9,444 bases of DNA from CAYOLL01 sp964404765 [NCBI: uncultured Gemmatimonadota bacterium] (GCA_964404765.1 CAYOLL010000216.1:1-9444), one strand, 5' to 3'. Shown: positions 1 to 7,974, numbered from the stretch's first letter. The notes: a model not told the origin generated them from the sequence alone. Made by a program: numbers and translations.

Positions 1-514
1 GGGAGAACCACTCGTGCAGCGCCCAGCACCTCCCTCGGTCGGTCTCGAAGCGGTCGGTGCGGTACCCGTCGGGGAGGGTCACCGTGCGCGCGAGGTCGAT
101 GCGAAACTGCCGTAGGTCTCCGCATACCGAGTGGTTGCCCAGCCTCTGGCGAATGGTCCCGGTGTAGCGCTCTCCCATGTACCGCAGGGTCATCGGCACC
201 CGCGACGCGCTGCCCATCGCGAGGAGAGCCGTGCGGTCGCTCGCGGAGAGGTCGATGCGAAACTCCGGGAAGTAGTCGTCTTGGAAGGTGCGCGGAACCA
301 TCGTCGCGGCCCCCGTGTCCATCGGCACGTCCACCGCCACCGCCACCTCCCGCGCGTCGGACGGAACGCCCGCGTCGGTGCCCGCCCCAGCGTCCATTCC
401 CGCGGGGGCATCCGCCGTCACGTCGGACGGAACGGAGGCGTCCGTCGGGGACTCACCCGAGCACGACGCCAACGCGAGGGAGAAGCCCAACACCCGAAAC
501 CATGTCGCTCGCAC
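1..514 (-). CDS. Secreted lipoprotein, possibly CotH-like, 3' end outside window
   Basis: This frame is open from a GTG at 514-512 down to the left edge of the window (171 codons, no stop seen). The GTG start gives an N-terminus with a basic start, a hydrophobic stretch and a lipobox, LASC, with the lipidated cysteine at residue 18. Residues 19-72 are a low-complexity linker rich in Pro, Thr, Asp, Ala and Gly (PTDASVPSD, DAGAGTDAG), a style common in myxobacterial surface lipoproteins. From about residue 77 a folded domain begins: FRIDLSASDRTALL, then VPMTLRYMGERYTG, then QFRIDL. This layout resembles the start of CotH-kinase-like domains (inferred from pattern only). Codon use is strongly GC-biased, unlike everything right of 640. 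The gene lies 39 bp downstream of the CPBP-like tail on the same strand. I am confident it is coding and a lipoprotein, but only weakly confident of CotH. Confidence 0.7.
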   Translation of the reverse strand, partial: MRATWFRVLGFSLALASCSGESPTDASVPSDVTADAPAGMDAGAGTDAGVPSDAREVAVAVDVPMDTGAATMVPRTFQDDYFPEFRIDLSASDRTALLAMGSASRVPMTLRYMGERYTGTIRQRLGNHSVCGDLRQFRIDLARTVTLPDGYRTDRFETDRGRCWALHEWFS

Positions 515-553
515 GAAGAGAGAGTGTCTCCAACCGCCCCAGTTTCGCAAGAC

Positions 554-622
554 CTACCCGAGCAGCACCGCCCCCATCACCAGCCCGTTGTTCGTGACGT
601 GCATCGCCAGCGAGGCCTCGAC
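554..622 (-). CDS. C-terminal tail of CPBP-family intramembrane metalloprotease, truncated
   Basis: On the minus strand a frame ending at a TAG (556-554) reads VEASLAMHVTNNGLVMGAVL and then LG. A glutamate and alanine-rich run followed by H-x-x-N-N and a hydrophobic C-terminus is typical of the last transmembrane segment of CPBP (CAAX protease / bacteriocin-processing) proteins, where the His and Asn belong to the third conserved motif. Only about 22 codons are present. Above 622 the sequence belongs to the fibre-like gene on the other strand, so the upstream part of this gene is missing. It would have been the gene just before the lipoprotein in the GC-rich segment. The fragment is short, so the family call rests on one motif. 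Confidence 0.45.
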   Translation of the reverse strand, partial: VEASLAMHVTNNGLVMGAVLLG

Positions 623-640
623 GCCGGCGGTCAAGCTGGA
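612..640. other. Probable chimeric junction between two genomes
   Basis: Left of this zone the sequence is very GC-rich and codes on the minus strand. Right of it the plus strand codes for a fibre-like protein of much lower GC. Both the CPBP-like gene and the fibre-like gene lack their 5' parts, and both breaks fall at the same place. The exact base cannot be fixed, because the GC-rich run around 620-630 fits either side. No insertion-sequence end, tRNA or integrase is visible at the join, so a misassembly or cloning chimera is the simplest reading. Confidence 0.6.
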
Positions 641-1316
641 GGTCAACGGGCCGATCAAAGTCGGTCAATTCAGCGGCACAAGCGCGCCGCCGGCCGGCAC
701 GATCCAGTGGGTCGGCTCGGACTTCCTGGGCTATGTCACAAATGCGCAGGGCGTAAGCTACTGGGCCTCGCTGACCGATTATGATGAGTATGATCCGGAA
801 GTCGGGACGAACACGCTCAGCTATGTGCCGCGTTGGACCGGTACAACCCTATCCAGCGGCACGATTTATGACAATGGGATAAATGTGGGCATTGGTAAAA
901 ACGACCCGCGCTATAAGCTGGATGTCGCCGGCAATGCCAATATTGACGGTACGCTTCGTGCGGAGGGTGTGACAATTACCGGAACATTAGGTGTAAGTGA
1001 GCTGAACACCACCGCCGGCGGAACGGCTAATATGGCGCCAATTGCCTACGGCAGTATTCAAGGCGACGGCAGCATATACGCGGCAGCAAGCACGAGTAAT
1101 TTTACGGTTACTCATTCCGGCACAGGTTTTTATACGATTAAGATTGACAGTCTCAATTTTCATTGGAGCACTGCAACGGCAGTTGTCAGCATAGCTTCAA
1201 CATCTCTACGCTTTATTACCTGGCAAGCTTCGGGGGGGAATCTCACGGTTTTTACTTGGAATAGCGCCATGGCTGCGGCAGATTGGTGGTTCAGTTTTAT
1301 CGTCTACAAACCTTGA
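621..1316 (+). CDS. Fibre/adhesin-like repeat protein, C-terminal part (5' end missing)
   Basis: The frame is open leftward past 288, but residues encoded before about 621 are only the antisense of the GC-rich lipoprotein gene. The real protein appears at TPAVKLEVNGPIKVGQ. It holds two copies of the element seen in tail-fibre-like and S74-associated surface proteins: xPAVKLEVNGPIKV and, later, NVGIGKNDPRYKLDVAGNA followed by NIDGTL. Between them lies a Trp/Tyr-rich spacer containing SYVPRWTGTTLSSGTI. The C-terminal hundred residues form a probable beta-rich domain (AYGSIQGDGSI, NFTVTHSGTGFYTI) ending in FSFIVYKP, a typical ending for these proteins. They are thought to be secreted or surface fibres of unknown ligand. 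The stop is 49 bp before the dockerin gene, so the two may be co-transcribed. About 230 residues remain. The 5' part was lost at the junction. Confidence 0.7.
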   Translation, partial: TPAVKLEVNGPIKVGQFSGTSAPPAGTIQWVGSDFLGYVTNAQGVSYWASLTDYDEYDPEVGTNTLSYVPRWTGTTLSSGTIYDNGINVGIGKNDPRYKLDVAGNANIDGTLRAEGVTITGTLGVSELNTTAGGTANMAPIAYGSIQGDGSIYAAASTSNFTVTHSGTGFYTIKIDSLNFHWSTATAVVSIASTSLRFITWQASGGNLTVFTWNSAMAAADWWFSFIVYKP

Positions 1317-1365
1317 TCACGGTTCAATCTGAATCACATCCGACAACTTTAACCGGAGATCATCT

Positions 1366-2595
1366 ATGAAAATATCGGCCTCTATCTTTATTCTAAGCTT
1401 GCTGGCGATTCAAGTCGCATCGGCCCAAGAATCCCTCACCATCGACGACGGCATCAAGCTGACGACCGATCCGCAGACGGCCATTACCGTCACCGGCGAT
1501 TGGACCGATAACGGCGAATTTAACGGCAACGCCGTCCTGAACGGTACCGGACGCCAAAAAATTTCCAGCCCGGGCGGCGAAAAATTCCAAAAGCTGCGGA
1601 TCAACAACCGCAGCGAGGAAGGCGTTGTGCTGAACACAAATGTCAGCATCAAGGACTCGCTGCAGCTCTGGCGTGGGCTGATCGATAACGACACGCATGA
1701 TATTGAGATTGAGGATCAGGCTACCATCAACCGGCTGAACGGGCGCGTCCGCAAGCCACCCATTTTTCGCGGCTTCTGCAATATCCACTACGACGGCGAC
1801 GATTCGGTCACGACCGGCGACGAAATCCCGACCAACCCGCTGCTGGTGCGCAATGTGATTATCAACAATCCCAATGGGGTCACGCTGGATCGAAATTTGT
1901 TTTTCAACGGCACGCTGGCGTTTTTGCGCGGCAAACTGCGTACCACCGGGGCTTATAGCGTAATTCTCGGCCCGGAGGCGACCGTCGTCGGCGAGCGCCC
2001 GGGCAACTATTTGGTCGGCAACCTGCTGGTCGCCCGAACCGTCGGCCGATTAGCCAATACTTTTGGCGGGATCGGTCTGGAACTTCAATCCGGATTGGAT
2101 GATTTGGGCCGGGTGGATGCGCTGCGCCAAACCGGTCAGGCGGCTGTAACCAATATTTTTGGCCGCAACAGCATTAAGCGCAAATGGACGATCAACGCTG
2201 AGCATCAGCCGACCCGCGCCCGCACAATGACGATGGCCTGGCTGGCCGATGACGACAATGATATTCGATTGAGCAGCCTCCAGGCCTGGCTCAGCGAGAA
2301 TCAGGGCCAAACCTGGTTTGCCGTGGGCGGCTTGCAGGACGCCTCGCAACGCCGGTCGGTAACGGTGAGCACAACTGCTTTTTCGCAATGGACGGTCAAC
2401 GATTATAACGGCTGTCGCGTGACCGGAGATATTAACGCCGACTGTTCGGTGACTCAGGCCGATGTGACTTTGGTAGTCAAATATGTGCTGTATGGAACCG
2501 GCCTGAGCGCGTATCAAATCAGTCTGGCGGATTTAACCGGCGACCGGGCGGTGGATGTGCGGGATGTAGTGACGCTGGTGAGTTTGGCGCGGTAG
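1366..2595 (+). CDS. Secreted beta-rich protein with C-terminal type I dockerin-like domain
   Basis: The start ATG has a ribosome binding site, CCGGAG at 1353-1358, seven bases upstream. Residues 1-20 are a clear signal peptide (MKISASIFILSLLAIQVASA) with cleavage before QE. The middle, about residues 25-345, is rich in short beta-strand patterns with Asn turns (VTGDWTDNGEFNG, VIINNPNGVTLDRNLFFNG) and suggests a beta-helix or jelly-roll-like fold; I recognise no catalytic motif. Residues 350-409 contain two dockerin-type calcium loops. The first has D355, N357, D359, S361, T363, D366; the second has D389, T391, D393, D397, D400. Each is followed by a hydrophobic helix (VTLVVKYVL, VVTLVSLA). 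Residue 360, usually Gly in dockerin loops, is Cys. Type I dockerins bind cohesins or end surface proteins; no cohesin is visible here. It probably sits outside the cell or on its surface. Confidence 0.8.
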   Translation: MKISASIFILSLLAIQVASAQESLTIDDGIKLTTDPQTAITVTGDWTDNGEFNGNAVLNGTGRQKISSPGGEKFQKLRINNRSEEGVVLNTNVSIKDSLQLWRGLIDNDTHDIEIEDQATINRLNGRVRKPPIFRGFCNIHYDGDDSVTTGDEIPTNPLLVRNVIINNPNGVTLDRNLFFNGTLAFLRGKLRTTGAYSVILGPEATVVGERPGNYLVGNLLVARTVGRLANTFGGIGLELQSGLDDLGRVDALRQTGQAAVTNIFGRNSIKRKWTINAEHQPTRARTMTMAWLADDDNDIRLSSLQAWLSENQGQTWFAVGGLQDASQRRSVTVSTTAFSQWTVNDYNGCRVTGDINADCSVTQADVTLVVKYVLYGTGLSAYQISLADLTGDRAVDVRDVVTLVSLAR

Positions 2596-2616
2596 GAATT
2601 CTAAACGGGAAAAAAT

Positions 2617-2856
2617 ATGGAATCTACAATCTTAGCCAATTTGGGCGTCGTTGCGGATGAACGAATGGACAGAAGCATAATCCAATTTGCGAAGCAAAGT
2701 CAATTGGAAGCGCAAGATGACGCTTATTGGAAAAACGCCCCGCTGGAAGAAAAGCTAAGAGCAACTGTTTATCTAAGAGAATGTTTTTATGGCCCTGAAG
2801 CAACTACCGGAAGACTTCAAAGATTTTTTGAATTTTCTAAGCTCAAACAAGGTTGA
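2617..2856 (+). CDS. Small antitoxin-like partner protein of a nucleotidyltransferase
   Basis: This 79-residue helical protein reads MDRSIIQFAKQSQLEAQDD, then YWKNAPLEEKLRATVYLREC, then GRLQRFFEFSKLKQG. The order DRS-I, YW-x(5)-E-E-K-L, Y-LRE and GRLQR matches small hypothetical proteins that usually sit directly before a nucleotidyltransferase-type gene in a toxin-antitoxin-like pair (family recognition by pattern, not by search). An internal Met at residue 17 (ATG 2665) would give the start usual for the family, so the first 16 residues may not be translated. Upstream GGGA at 2606-2609 is a weak ribosome site. Its 3' end overlaps the start of the nucleotidyltransferase remnant by 68 bases in another frame. 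As that partner is broken, this gene may be an orphan. Confidence 0.6.
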   Translation: MESTILANLGVVADERMDRSIIQFAKQSQLEAQDDAYWKNAPLEEKLRATVYLRECFYGPEATTGRLQRFFEFSKLKQG

Positions 2857-2928
2857 GTATCTTTTATTGGGCGGCTGGCGTCCGGAAGCGCAAAGGATCT
2901 GGCCGATGTGGAGAAATTGCGTAAATAG
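2789..2928 (+). pseudogene. Nucleotidyltransferase (DUF6036/MNT-like) remnant with internal deletion
   Basis: An ATG at 2789 begins MALKQLPEDFKDFLNFL followed by NKVEYLLLGG, the usual opening of small minimal-nucleotidyltransferase-like proteins paired with a helical antitoxin-like protein; family members continue with the catalytic GSxxxxT/DxD region. Here the sequence breaks right after LLLGG (about 2875). In a different frame, 2875-2928, it continues as LASGSAKDLADVEKLRK and a stop, which is the usual C-terminal end of such proteins (a KDL-D-LE motif). The central catalytic part is missing and the two ends are out of frame. Read straight through, the original frame gives a 56-residue product ending at TGA 2957-2959 with an unrelated tail. 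I infer a deletion of a few hundred bases between 2870 and 2880. No function is expected to remain. Confidence 0.7.
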
Positions 2929-3104
2929 CCGGATAATTTCCATCCTGAAAAAACCTTGACTTTTTCCGGCCAAATACCGAAATTGAATGCTTGTAGCGCA
3001 ATGTCGCGTCACAAAGTCTCTTTTTGTAGACGATCACCCAATTTAACAATACGATTGGATAATGAATATTAAGCCTAAGCAAATCACAACTTGCCCCGCC
3101 CGTC

Positions 3105-3129
3105 CCCCGCTGGATTGGCGGGGTTTTTT
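3105..3129 (+). terminator. Rho-independent terminator
   Basis: CCCCGC (3105-3110), a 7-base loop, then GCGGGG (3118-3123), directly followed by six T. The stem is perfect, six G:C pairs. It would end transcripts coming from the dockerin and antitoxin-like genes. It lies inside the open frame that could start at ATG 3062, which argues against that start for the large kinase. The stretch from 2929 to the terminator shows no gene or convincing promoter. Confidence 0.75.
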
Positions 3130-3145
3130 CCTGTCAGACCTTATT

Positions 3146-3216
3146 GGAGCGGCAAACTTCAGTTTGCGTATCATTCAAGGCTACACTTTTACTTGCAAAC
3201 TGAAGTTTGCTACTCC
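3146..3216. repeat. Large palindromic (REP-like) hairpin element
   Basis: Two 22-base arms, 3146-3167 and 3195-3216, are inverted copies with 20 of 22 positions matching, around a 27-base loop. Each arm also contains its own smaller palindrome: GCAAACTTCAGTTTGC at 3152-3167 and GCAAACTGAAGTTTGC at 3195-3210. Such a two-level palindrome between genes is typical of REP or mini-mobile elements. It sits between the terminator and the likely start of the kinase, so it would fall in that gene's leader or promoter region. Confidence 0.75.
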
Positions 3217-3242
3217 GGTTTTGAATGCTCCGGTTTTGAATG
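3213..3242 (+). repeat. Perfect 15-bp tandem duplication
   Basis: CTCCGGTTTTGAATG occurs twice back to back (3213-3227 and 3228-3242), starting within the right arm of the palindromic element. Each copy ends with an ATG that lies out of frame with the kinase. The duplication affects where translation of the large gene can begin. Confidence 0.85.
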
Positions 3243-6200
3243 TTTTTCAAAGCTTATTAGGTCTTCTCGTTATTTTAATCTCAGCCGCACCGGCAGCCGC
3301 CGAGCAAGGCCGGCGCTTCGAGCATCTTTCCGTAGAGGACGGGCTGTCGCAGAGCATAGTTTACAGCCTGGGGCAGGACGGACGCGGCTTTTTGTGGTTC
3401 GGCACGCAGGACGGCGGCTTGAACCGTTATGACGGCTACACTTTTAAGTTGTTTGAACACGATCCGCAGGACTCCACCAGCATTTCCAGCAATAACAATG
3501 GGAAAATGGTCACAGATCGCGATGGGTCGCTCTGGATAGCGACCTGGGGCGGCGGTGTGAACCGCATGGATCCAAAAACGGAGACGTTTAGCCATTATTT
3601 GCCGAGCAACTATGGTCTAAGCCACGACCGTGTCCAGACCGTTTATGTCGATCGGCAGGGTACGCTCTGGGTCGGCACAGTCAACAGCGGTCTGAATCGG
3701 CTGCAACCGGGTGAAACGCGGTTTACTGTCTACAAAAATGATCCGCTGGATTCGCTCGGCGTTTCGTTGTCCAATAATCGGGTCTGGAATATTTGCGAAG
3801 ACCGGCGCGGCTATTTATGGGTCAGCACGGATAACGGCCTGAATCGCTTTGACCCAAAGACGGAGCGCTTCAAGCGTTACTTTCCGGATCCCGCCAACCC
3901 GCGCAACCCCAATAATGTCGCCCATGCCCGTGTCCACTATGTCATCGAAGATCGTCGCGGCAAGCTTTGGCTGGCCTCCGCCCGCGGGCTGGACCGTTTT
4001 GATCCGGAAACGGAAACATTCGACCATTATTTTATTTATCCTGAAGACCCGAATCATCGCAAAAACGGGGTCAATGTGCTGCTGGAAGACCATGCCGGCA
4101 TGATCTGGGCCGGAATGACCGAAATGGGTCTGCTGCGGGTGGATCCGGCGACCGGTCAGTTTGTGGAGCATTATCAGCATGACGCCAATGATTTGTACAG
4201 CCTCAGCCACGATGATATTCGTGCTTTATATGAAGACAAGTCTCAAATTTTGTGGATTGCCACACGCGGCGGCGGCGTCAACAAGCTGGATTTAAAGCCG
4301 CTTAAGTTCCGCAGTTATCACCACGTTCCTTTTAGCCGCAACAGCCTCAGCCATAATAAAGTCAACACGCTCTATCCCGATAACCAAAACCAACTATGGA
4401 TCGGCACGGATGCCGGCATTAATGTCATGAATCTGACCGACGGCAGCTTTACCTTCTACAACCACGACCCGGCCCGGCCCGCCAGCCTCAGCAACGATCT
4501 GGTGAAAGGCATTGCCGAAGACACCGCCGGCAACATTTGGGCGGCCACTTATGGCGGCGGCGTCAATCGTTTTGACCCGCGTACAAAGCAATTTACCGTT
4601 TTTCGCTACGACCCGGTTTCGCTATCGAGTATTAACGATCAAATATACACCGTCTACCCTGATCCACAAGGGCGCATCTGGCTTGGCACCTACGCCGGGC
4701 TTAATCTACTGAATCCGCAGACCGGCCAGTTTACAAGCTATCCGATCAACCCGCCCACGGGTGGCCAGGCTCGCGTCTGGGCGCTGAAGGAGGATCGCGC
4801 CGGCTATTTATGGCTGGGCGCAGACCTGGGTTTGTTCCGTTTTGATAAGCAAACCGGGAAGGCGCTGCCTTTTTTACACGATCCTAAGGATTCCACCTCC
4901 ATTGTTCATAATACGGTTTTTGCGTTATACGAAGCCCGCGACGGCGCGCTGTGGATCGGCACGGCCGGCGGACTTAGCCGGCTGGATCGGTCGACCGGCA
5001 AGTTTACCAATTATACGCGCAAAGACGGCTTACCGGCCAACGCCATTGACGGCATTTTGGAGGACGATAACGGGCAACTCTGGCTCAGCACAGTCAAAGG
5101 CCTGGCGGTGATGAATGTCAAAAGTCAGACCTTCCGCAGTTACGATGCTTCTGACGGGCTGCAAAGTAATGAATTTACCGCCGGCGCATACTGTAAAACC
5201 GGCGCGGGTGAGATGTTTTTTGGCGGGATTAATGGCTTTAGCCGTTTCTTTCCCAATCAGGTCATCGACAATCCCAACCCGCCGGTGGTTGCGCTGACGG
5301 CTTTTAAGATTTTTGACAAACCGGTCAAAGATCATCCGGCCGGGCTGACGCTTTCTTACAAGCAGAGCTTTTTTGCTTTTGAATTTGCCGCGCTGGAGTT
5401 CACGCAGCCGGACAAAAATCAATATGCCTACAAACTGGAAGGGTTTGACCCCGACTGGACATATTGCGGGAATCGGCGCTTTGCCAGCTATACCAATGTA
5501 GACGGCGGCAACTATGTTTTCCGGGTCAAAGCCTGTAACAACGATGAGGTCTGGAACGACGGGGGTCTGGCTATTCCGATTCGGGTGACGCCGCCGCCGT
5601 GGAAAACCTGGTGGGCTTATCTGATTTACACGGCGCTTTTTATCGGCTTATGGCCTACGGTTTATTATTGGCGGATGAAAAAAATCCAGCGCAAACTGGA
5701 AGAAAACCGGCGCGAAATCGAGCGGATGCAGCAAATCGACCGGCTGAAGGACGAGTTCATGGCCAATACATCGCACGAACTGCGCACACCATTAAACGGC
5801 ATTATCGGCATTGCCGAATCTCTGCTGGACGGCGTCGCCGGTTCTGTCACCGCAACCATGCATTCTAATTTGAGTATGATTATTGCCTCCGGCAAGCGGC
5901 TGGCCAATCTGGTTAACGATATTCTCGATTTTTCGCGTTTAAAAGACCACGATTTGCAACTGCAGACCCGGCCAATCAATCTGCACATGTTGACCGAAGT
6001 TGTCCTGCGGCTGAGCGAGCCGCTCCTGGCCGGCAAAAACATCGTGTTAAAAAATGAAGTGGACGCCGATGTTCCGCCCGTTTTGGCCGACGAGAACCGC
6101 CTGATGCAGATTATGCATAACCTGGTCGGCAATGGCATCAAGTTTACCCAGAGCGGGACGGTGACAGTTAGGAGTGAACAGTTAATAGTTAATAGTGAAC

Positions 6201-7915
6201 CGTTAAGTTCAAAGACGGACGCTCAACTATTAACTACTAACTCTAAACTGCTAACTATTAGCGTAGCTGATACCGGCATCGGCATTCCCCGCGACAAATT
6301 TGCAACCATCTTCAAATCGTTTGAGCAAGGCGATGCTTCCACAGCGCGCGAATACGGCGGAGCCGGCCTGGGCCTGGCCATTACCAAAAAGCTGGTCGAA
6401 CTGCACGGCGGCAAGATTTGGGTAGAATCGGAGCCGGGCAAAGGCTCCACATTTAGCTTCACTTTGCCGATCAGCACACAAGCCGCCCCGTCGGAATTGG
6501 CAACGCTGCATACCGTAGAGCGTGTCTCCCGTGTGCGCGACACATCCATCGCCCGGCCTGTTCCGGAGAGTGCGCCGACAGAGGCGATGATGCGGGTAGA
6601 TCGGGCGGAGAGCCTGCCGTCCATGCAGGCAACCATCGTGTCCGATGCCACTGAAGACAACTACGCCGATGGCGATTTTCATGTGCTGGTTGTCGACGAC
6701 GAGCCGGTGAATCAGCAGGTTTTGGCCAATCATCTGTCGTTAGCCAACTATCGCATTAGTCAGGCGCTCAACGGCGAAGAAGCGCTGCGCCTGATGGACA
6801 GCGGCCAGAAGTTTGACCTGATTCTGCTGGATGTAATGATGCCGCGCATGTCCGGCTATCAAGTCTGCGAAAAAATCCGCGAGAAATACCAGCCCAACGA
6901 ACTGCCGGTGCTGATGGTCACGGCCAAAAATCAGGTGGCCGATTTGGTCGAGGCTTTTTCCGCCGGCGCGAACGATTATCTGACCAAGCCTTTTTCTAAA
7001 AGCGAGCTGCTTTCGCGCATCAAAACGCACCTGAATCTGCTCAAGATCAACTCGGCTTATGGCCGTTTTGTCCCGCGCGAATTTCTGCGGGCGCTGAACC
7101 GAGAATCCATTATCGACATCAAATTGGGCGATCAAATTCAGGGCGAAATGACCGTGCTTTTTTCCGACATCCGCTCCTACACCACGCTGGCCGAAACCAT
7201 GACGCCCAAGGAAAACTTCGACTTTATCAACGGCTATCTGCGGCGCATCGGCCCGATGATTAAGGAAAATAACGGCTTTGTCAATCAATATTATGGCGAC
7301 GGCATCATGGCGCTATTTCTGGGTCGTCCGGAAGATGCCGTCGGGGCCGCGGTGAGCATTCAGCAGCGCGTGGCCGAGTATAATGCCGAGCGCGCCCAAA
7401 AGAAACGCGGAGCCATCCAGATCGGCATCGGCCTGCATACCGGCCCGCTGATGCTGGGCATTATCGGCGACGGCAAGCGCATGGACACCGGCGTGGTCTC
7501 GGACACAGTCAACACGGCGGCGCGGATGGAAGGGCTGACCAAATTCTACGGCGCGGGCATTGTGATCAGCGAGTTTACCATGGGCGGCATGACCGAAACG
7601 GAGCGCTTTAACAGCCGTTATCTGGGCAAAGTTCAGGTCAAGGGCCGCAAAGCGCCGATGTCCATCTACGAAATCTTTGACGGCGACCTTCCGCCCATTG
7701 TCGAACTCAAGCTGAAAACCCGCGTCTATTTTGACGAAGGTCTGAAGCATTATTTCATGCAGGATTTTACCGAAGCCATGCTCTGCTTTAAGCAAGTGCT
7801 GGACGCCCATCCCGCCGACACGACCGCCAAGATGTACTTCAATCGTTCCGTGCGCAGCATCGCCGAGGGTGTGCCGGAGAATTGGACCGGCGTGGAAACT
7901 ATGGCGCAGAAGTGA
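3236..7915 (+). CDS. Hybrid sensor histidine kinase with double propeller and nucleotide cyclase output
   Basis: Numbered from TTG 3236 (1559 residues). Residues 1-22 are a signal peptide ([16 protein letters not shown]). Residues 28-675 carry 14 propeller repeats of the type GxLWIGTxxGGLNRFD, enough for two seven-blade propellers, followed by a Y_Y_Y domain (about 713-789, [12 protein letters not shown]) and one membrane helix (792-814). The cytoplasmic part has a short coiled linker, then a HisKA H-box with the phospho-accepting His847 ([11 protein letters not shown]). The ATPase follows, with its N box at 962-970, G1 box DTGIGIP at 1012 and G2 box near 1041. The receiver has Asp1154/1155, phospho-site Asp1199, Thr1229 and Lys1251. 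A class III cyclase domain has metal ligands Asp1311 and Asp1355, plus Asn1426 and Arg1430. A helical, TPR-like tail ends the protein. It senses an unknown signal outside the inner membrane. The start is uncertain: no ribosome site is seen, and an ATG at 3062 would place a terminator inside the gene. Confidence 0.9.
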   Translation: MNVFQSLLGLLVILISAAPAAAEQGRRFEHLSVEDGLSQSIVYSLGQDGRGFLWFGTQDGGLNRYDGYTFKLFEHDPQDSTSISSNNNGKMVTDRDGSLWIATWGGGVNRMDPKTETFSHYLPSNYGLSHDRVQTVYVDRQGTLWVGTVNSGLNRLQPGETRFTVYKNDPLDSLGVSLSNNRVWNICEDRRGYLWVSTDNGLNRFDPKTERFKRYFPDPANPRNPNNVAHARVHYVIEDRRGKLWLASARGLDRFDPETETFDHYFIYPEDPNHRKNGVNVLLEDHAGMIWAGMTEMGLLRVDPATGQFVEHYQHDANDLYSLSHDDIRALYEDKSQILWIATRGGGVNKLDLKPLKFRSYHHVPFSRNSLSHNKVNTLYPDNQNQLWIGTDAGINVMNLTDGSFTFYNHDPARPASLSNDLVKGIAEDTAGNIWAATYGGGVNRFDPRTKQFTVFRYDPVSLSSINDQIYTVYPDPQGRIWLGTYAGLNLLNPQTGQFTSYPINPPTGGQARVWALKEDRAGYLWLGADLGLFRFDKQTGKALPFLHDPKDSTSIVHNTVFALYEARDGALWIGTAGGLSRLDRSTGKFTNYTRKDGLPANAIDGILEDDNGQLWLSTVKGLAVMNVKSQTFRSYDASDGLQSNEFTAGAYCKTGAGEMFFGGINGFSRFFPNQVIDNPNPPVVALTAFKIFDKPVKDHPAGLTLSYKQSFFAFEFAALEFTQPDKNQYAYKLEGFDPDWTYCGNRRFASYTNVDGGNYVFRVKACNNDEVWNDGGLAIPIRVTPPPWKTWWAYLIYTALFIGLWPTVYYWRMKKIQRKLEENRREIERMQQIDRLKDEFMANTSHELRTPLNGIIGIAESLLDGVAGSVTATMHSNLSMIIASGKRLANLVNDILDFSRLKDHDLQLQTRPINLHMLTEVVLRLSEPLLAGKNIVLKNEVDADVPPVLADENRLMQIMHNLVGNGIKFTQSGTVTVRSEQLIVNSEPLSSKTDAQLLTTNSKLLTISVADTGIGIPRDKFATIFKSFEQGDASTAREYGGAGLGLAITKKLVELHGGKIWVESEPGKGSTFSFTLPISTQAAPSELATLHTVERVSRVRDTSIARPVPESAPTEAMMRVDRAESLPSMQATIVSDATEDNYADGDFHVLVVDDEPVNQQVLANHLSLANYRISQALNGEEALRLMDSGQKFDLILLDVMMPRMSGYQVCEKIREKYQPNELPVLMVTAKNQVADLVEAFSAGANDYLTKPFSKSELLSRIKTHLNLLKINSAYGRFVPREFLRALNRESIIDIKLGDQIQGEMTVLFSDIRSYTTLAETMTPKENFDFINGYLRRIGPMIKENNGFVNQYYGDGIMALFLGRPEDAVGAAVSIQQRVAEYNAERAQKKRGAIQIGIGLHTGPLMLGIIGDGKRMDTGVVSDTVNTAARMEGLTKFYGAGIVISEFTMGGMTETERFNSRYLGKVQVKGRKAPMSIYEIFDGDLPPIVELKLKTRVYFDEGLKHYFMQDFTEAMLCFKQVLDAHPADTTAKMYFNRSVRSIAEGVPENWTGVETMAQK
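6166..6256. repeat. Inverted repeat inserted in frame within the kinase ATPase domain
   Basis: Arms 6166-6196 and 6226-6256 (31 bases each) are inverted copies matching at 26 of 31 positions, with a 29-base loop. They are AT-rich and built on a GTTAATA-like heptad repeated in tandem (GTTAATAGTTAATAG at 6181-6195), unlike the surrounding GC-balanced coding sequence. The stretch encodes about 30 extra residues ([13 protein letters not shown] and [10 protein letters not shown]) between the N box and the G1 box, at the tip of a beta hairpin of the ATPase fold. The frame is kept. Heptad-type repeats of this flavour are known as dispersed repeats in cyanobacteria and other bacteria. Confidence 0.8.
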
Positions 7916-7922
7916 TGAGCAA

Positions 7923-7974
7923 TGGGAGTAGTGGAGTGCTGGAGTTTTGAGTGGTGGAGGGTGGAGTTTTGGAA
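7923..7974 (+). repeat. G-rich degenerate tandem repeat
   Basis: The gap between the kinase and the next propeller gene is mostly a degenerate GTGGAG/TGGAGTTTTG repeat, with GTGGAGT at 7931, TGGAGTTTTG at 7940 and TGGAGTTTTGG at 7962. One strand is nearly free of C. No terminator or clear promoter is seen here. It looks like a dispersed low-complexity repeat. Confidence 0.6.

Noticed and set aside
288-620. N-terminal extension of the fibre-like gene
   Set aside because: These codons are antisense to the GC-rich lipoprotein and CPBP tail and lie left of the junction, so they are not part of the fibre protein.
131-784. Open plus-strand frame of 217 codons rich in Arg, His and Gly
   Set aside because: It is the antisense of the lipoprotein gene and crosses the composition junction; composition is that of a GC-rich shadow frame.
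2956-2984. Possible promoter with TTGACT as the -35 box
   Set aside because: At the correct spacing the -10 position reads GAAATT, too poor a match to support a promoter.
3062-3235. Extra N-terminal 58 codons of the kinase from ATG 3062
   Set aside because: They contain a perfect intrinsic terminator and a large palindrome and show no domain; the signal peptide begins only after 3236.
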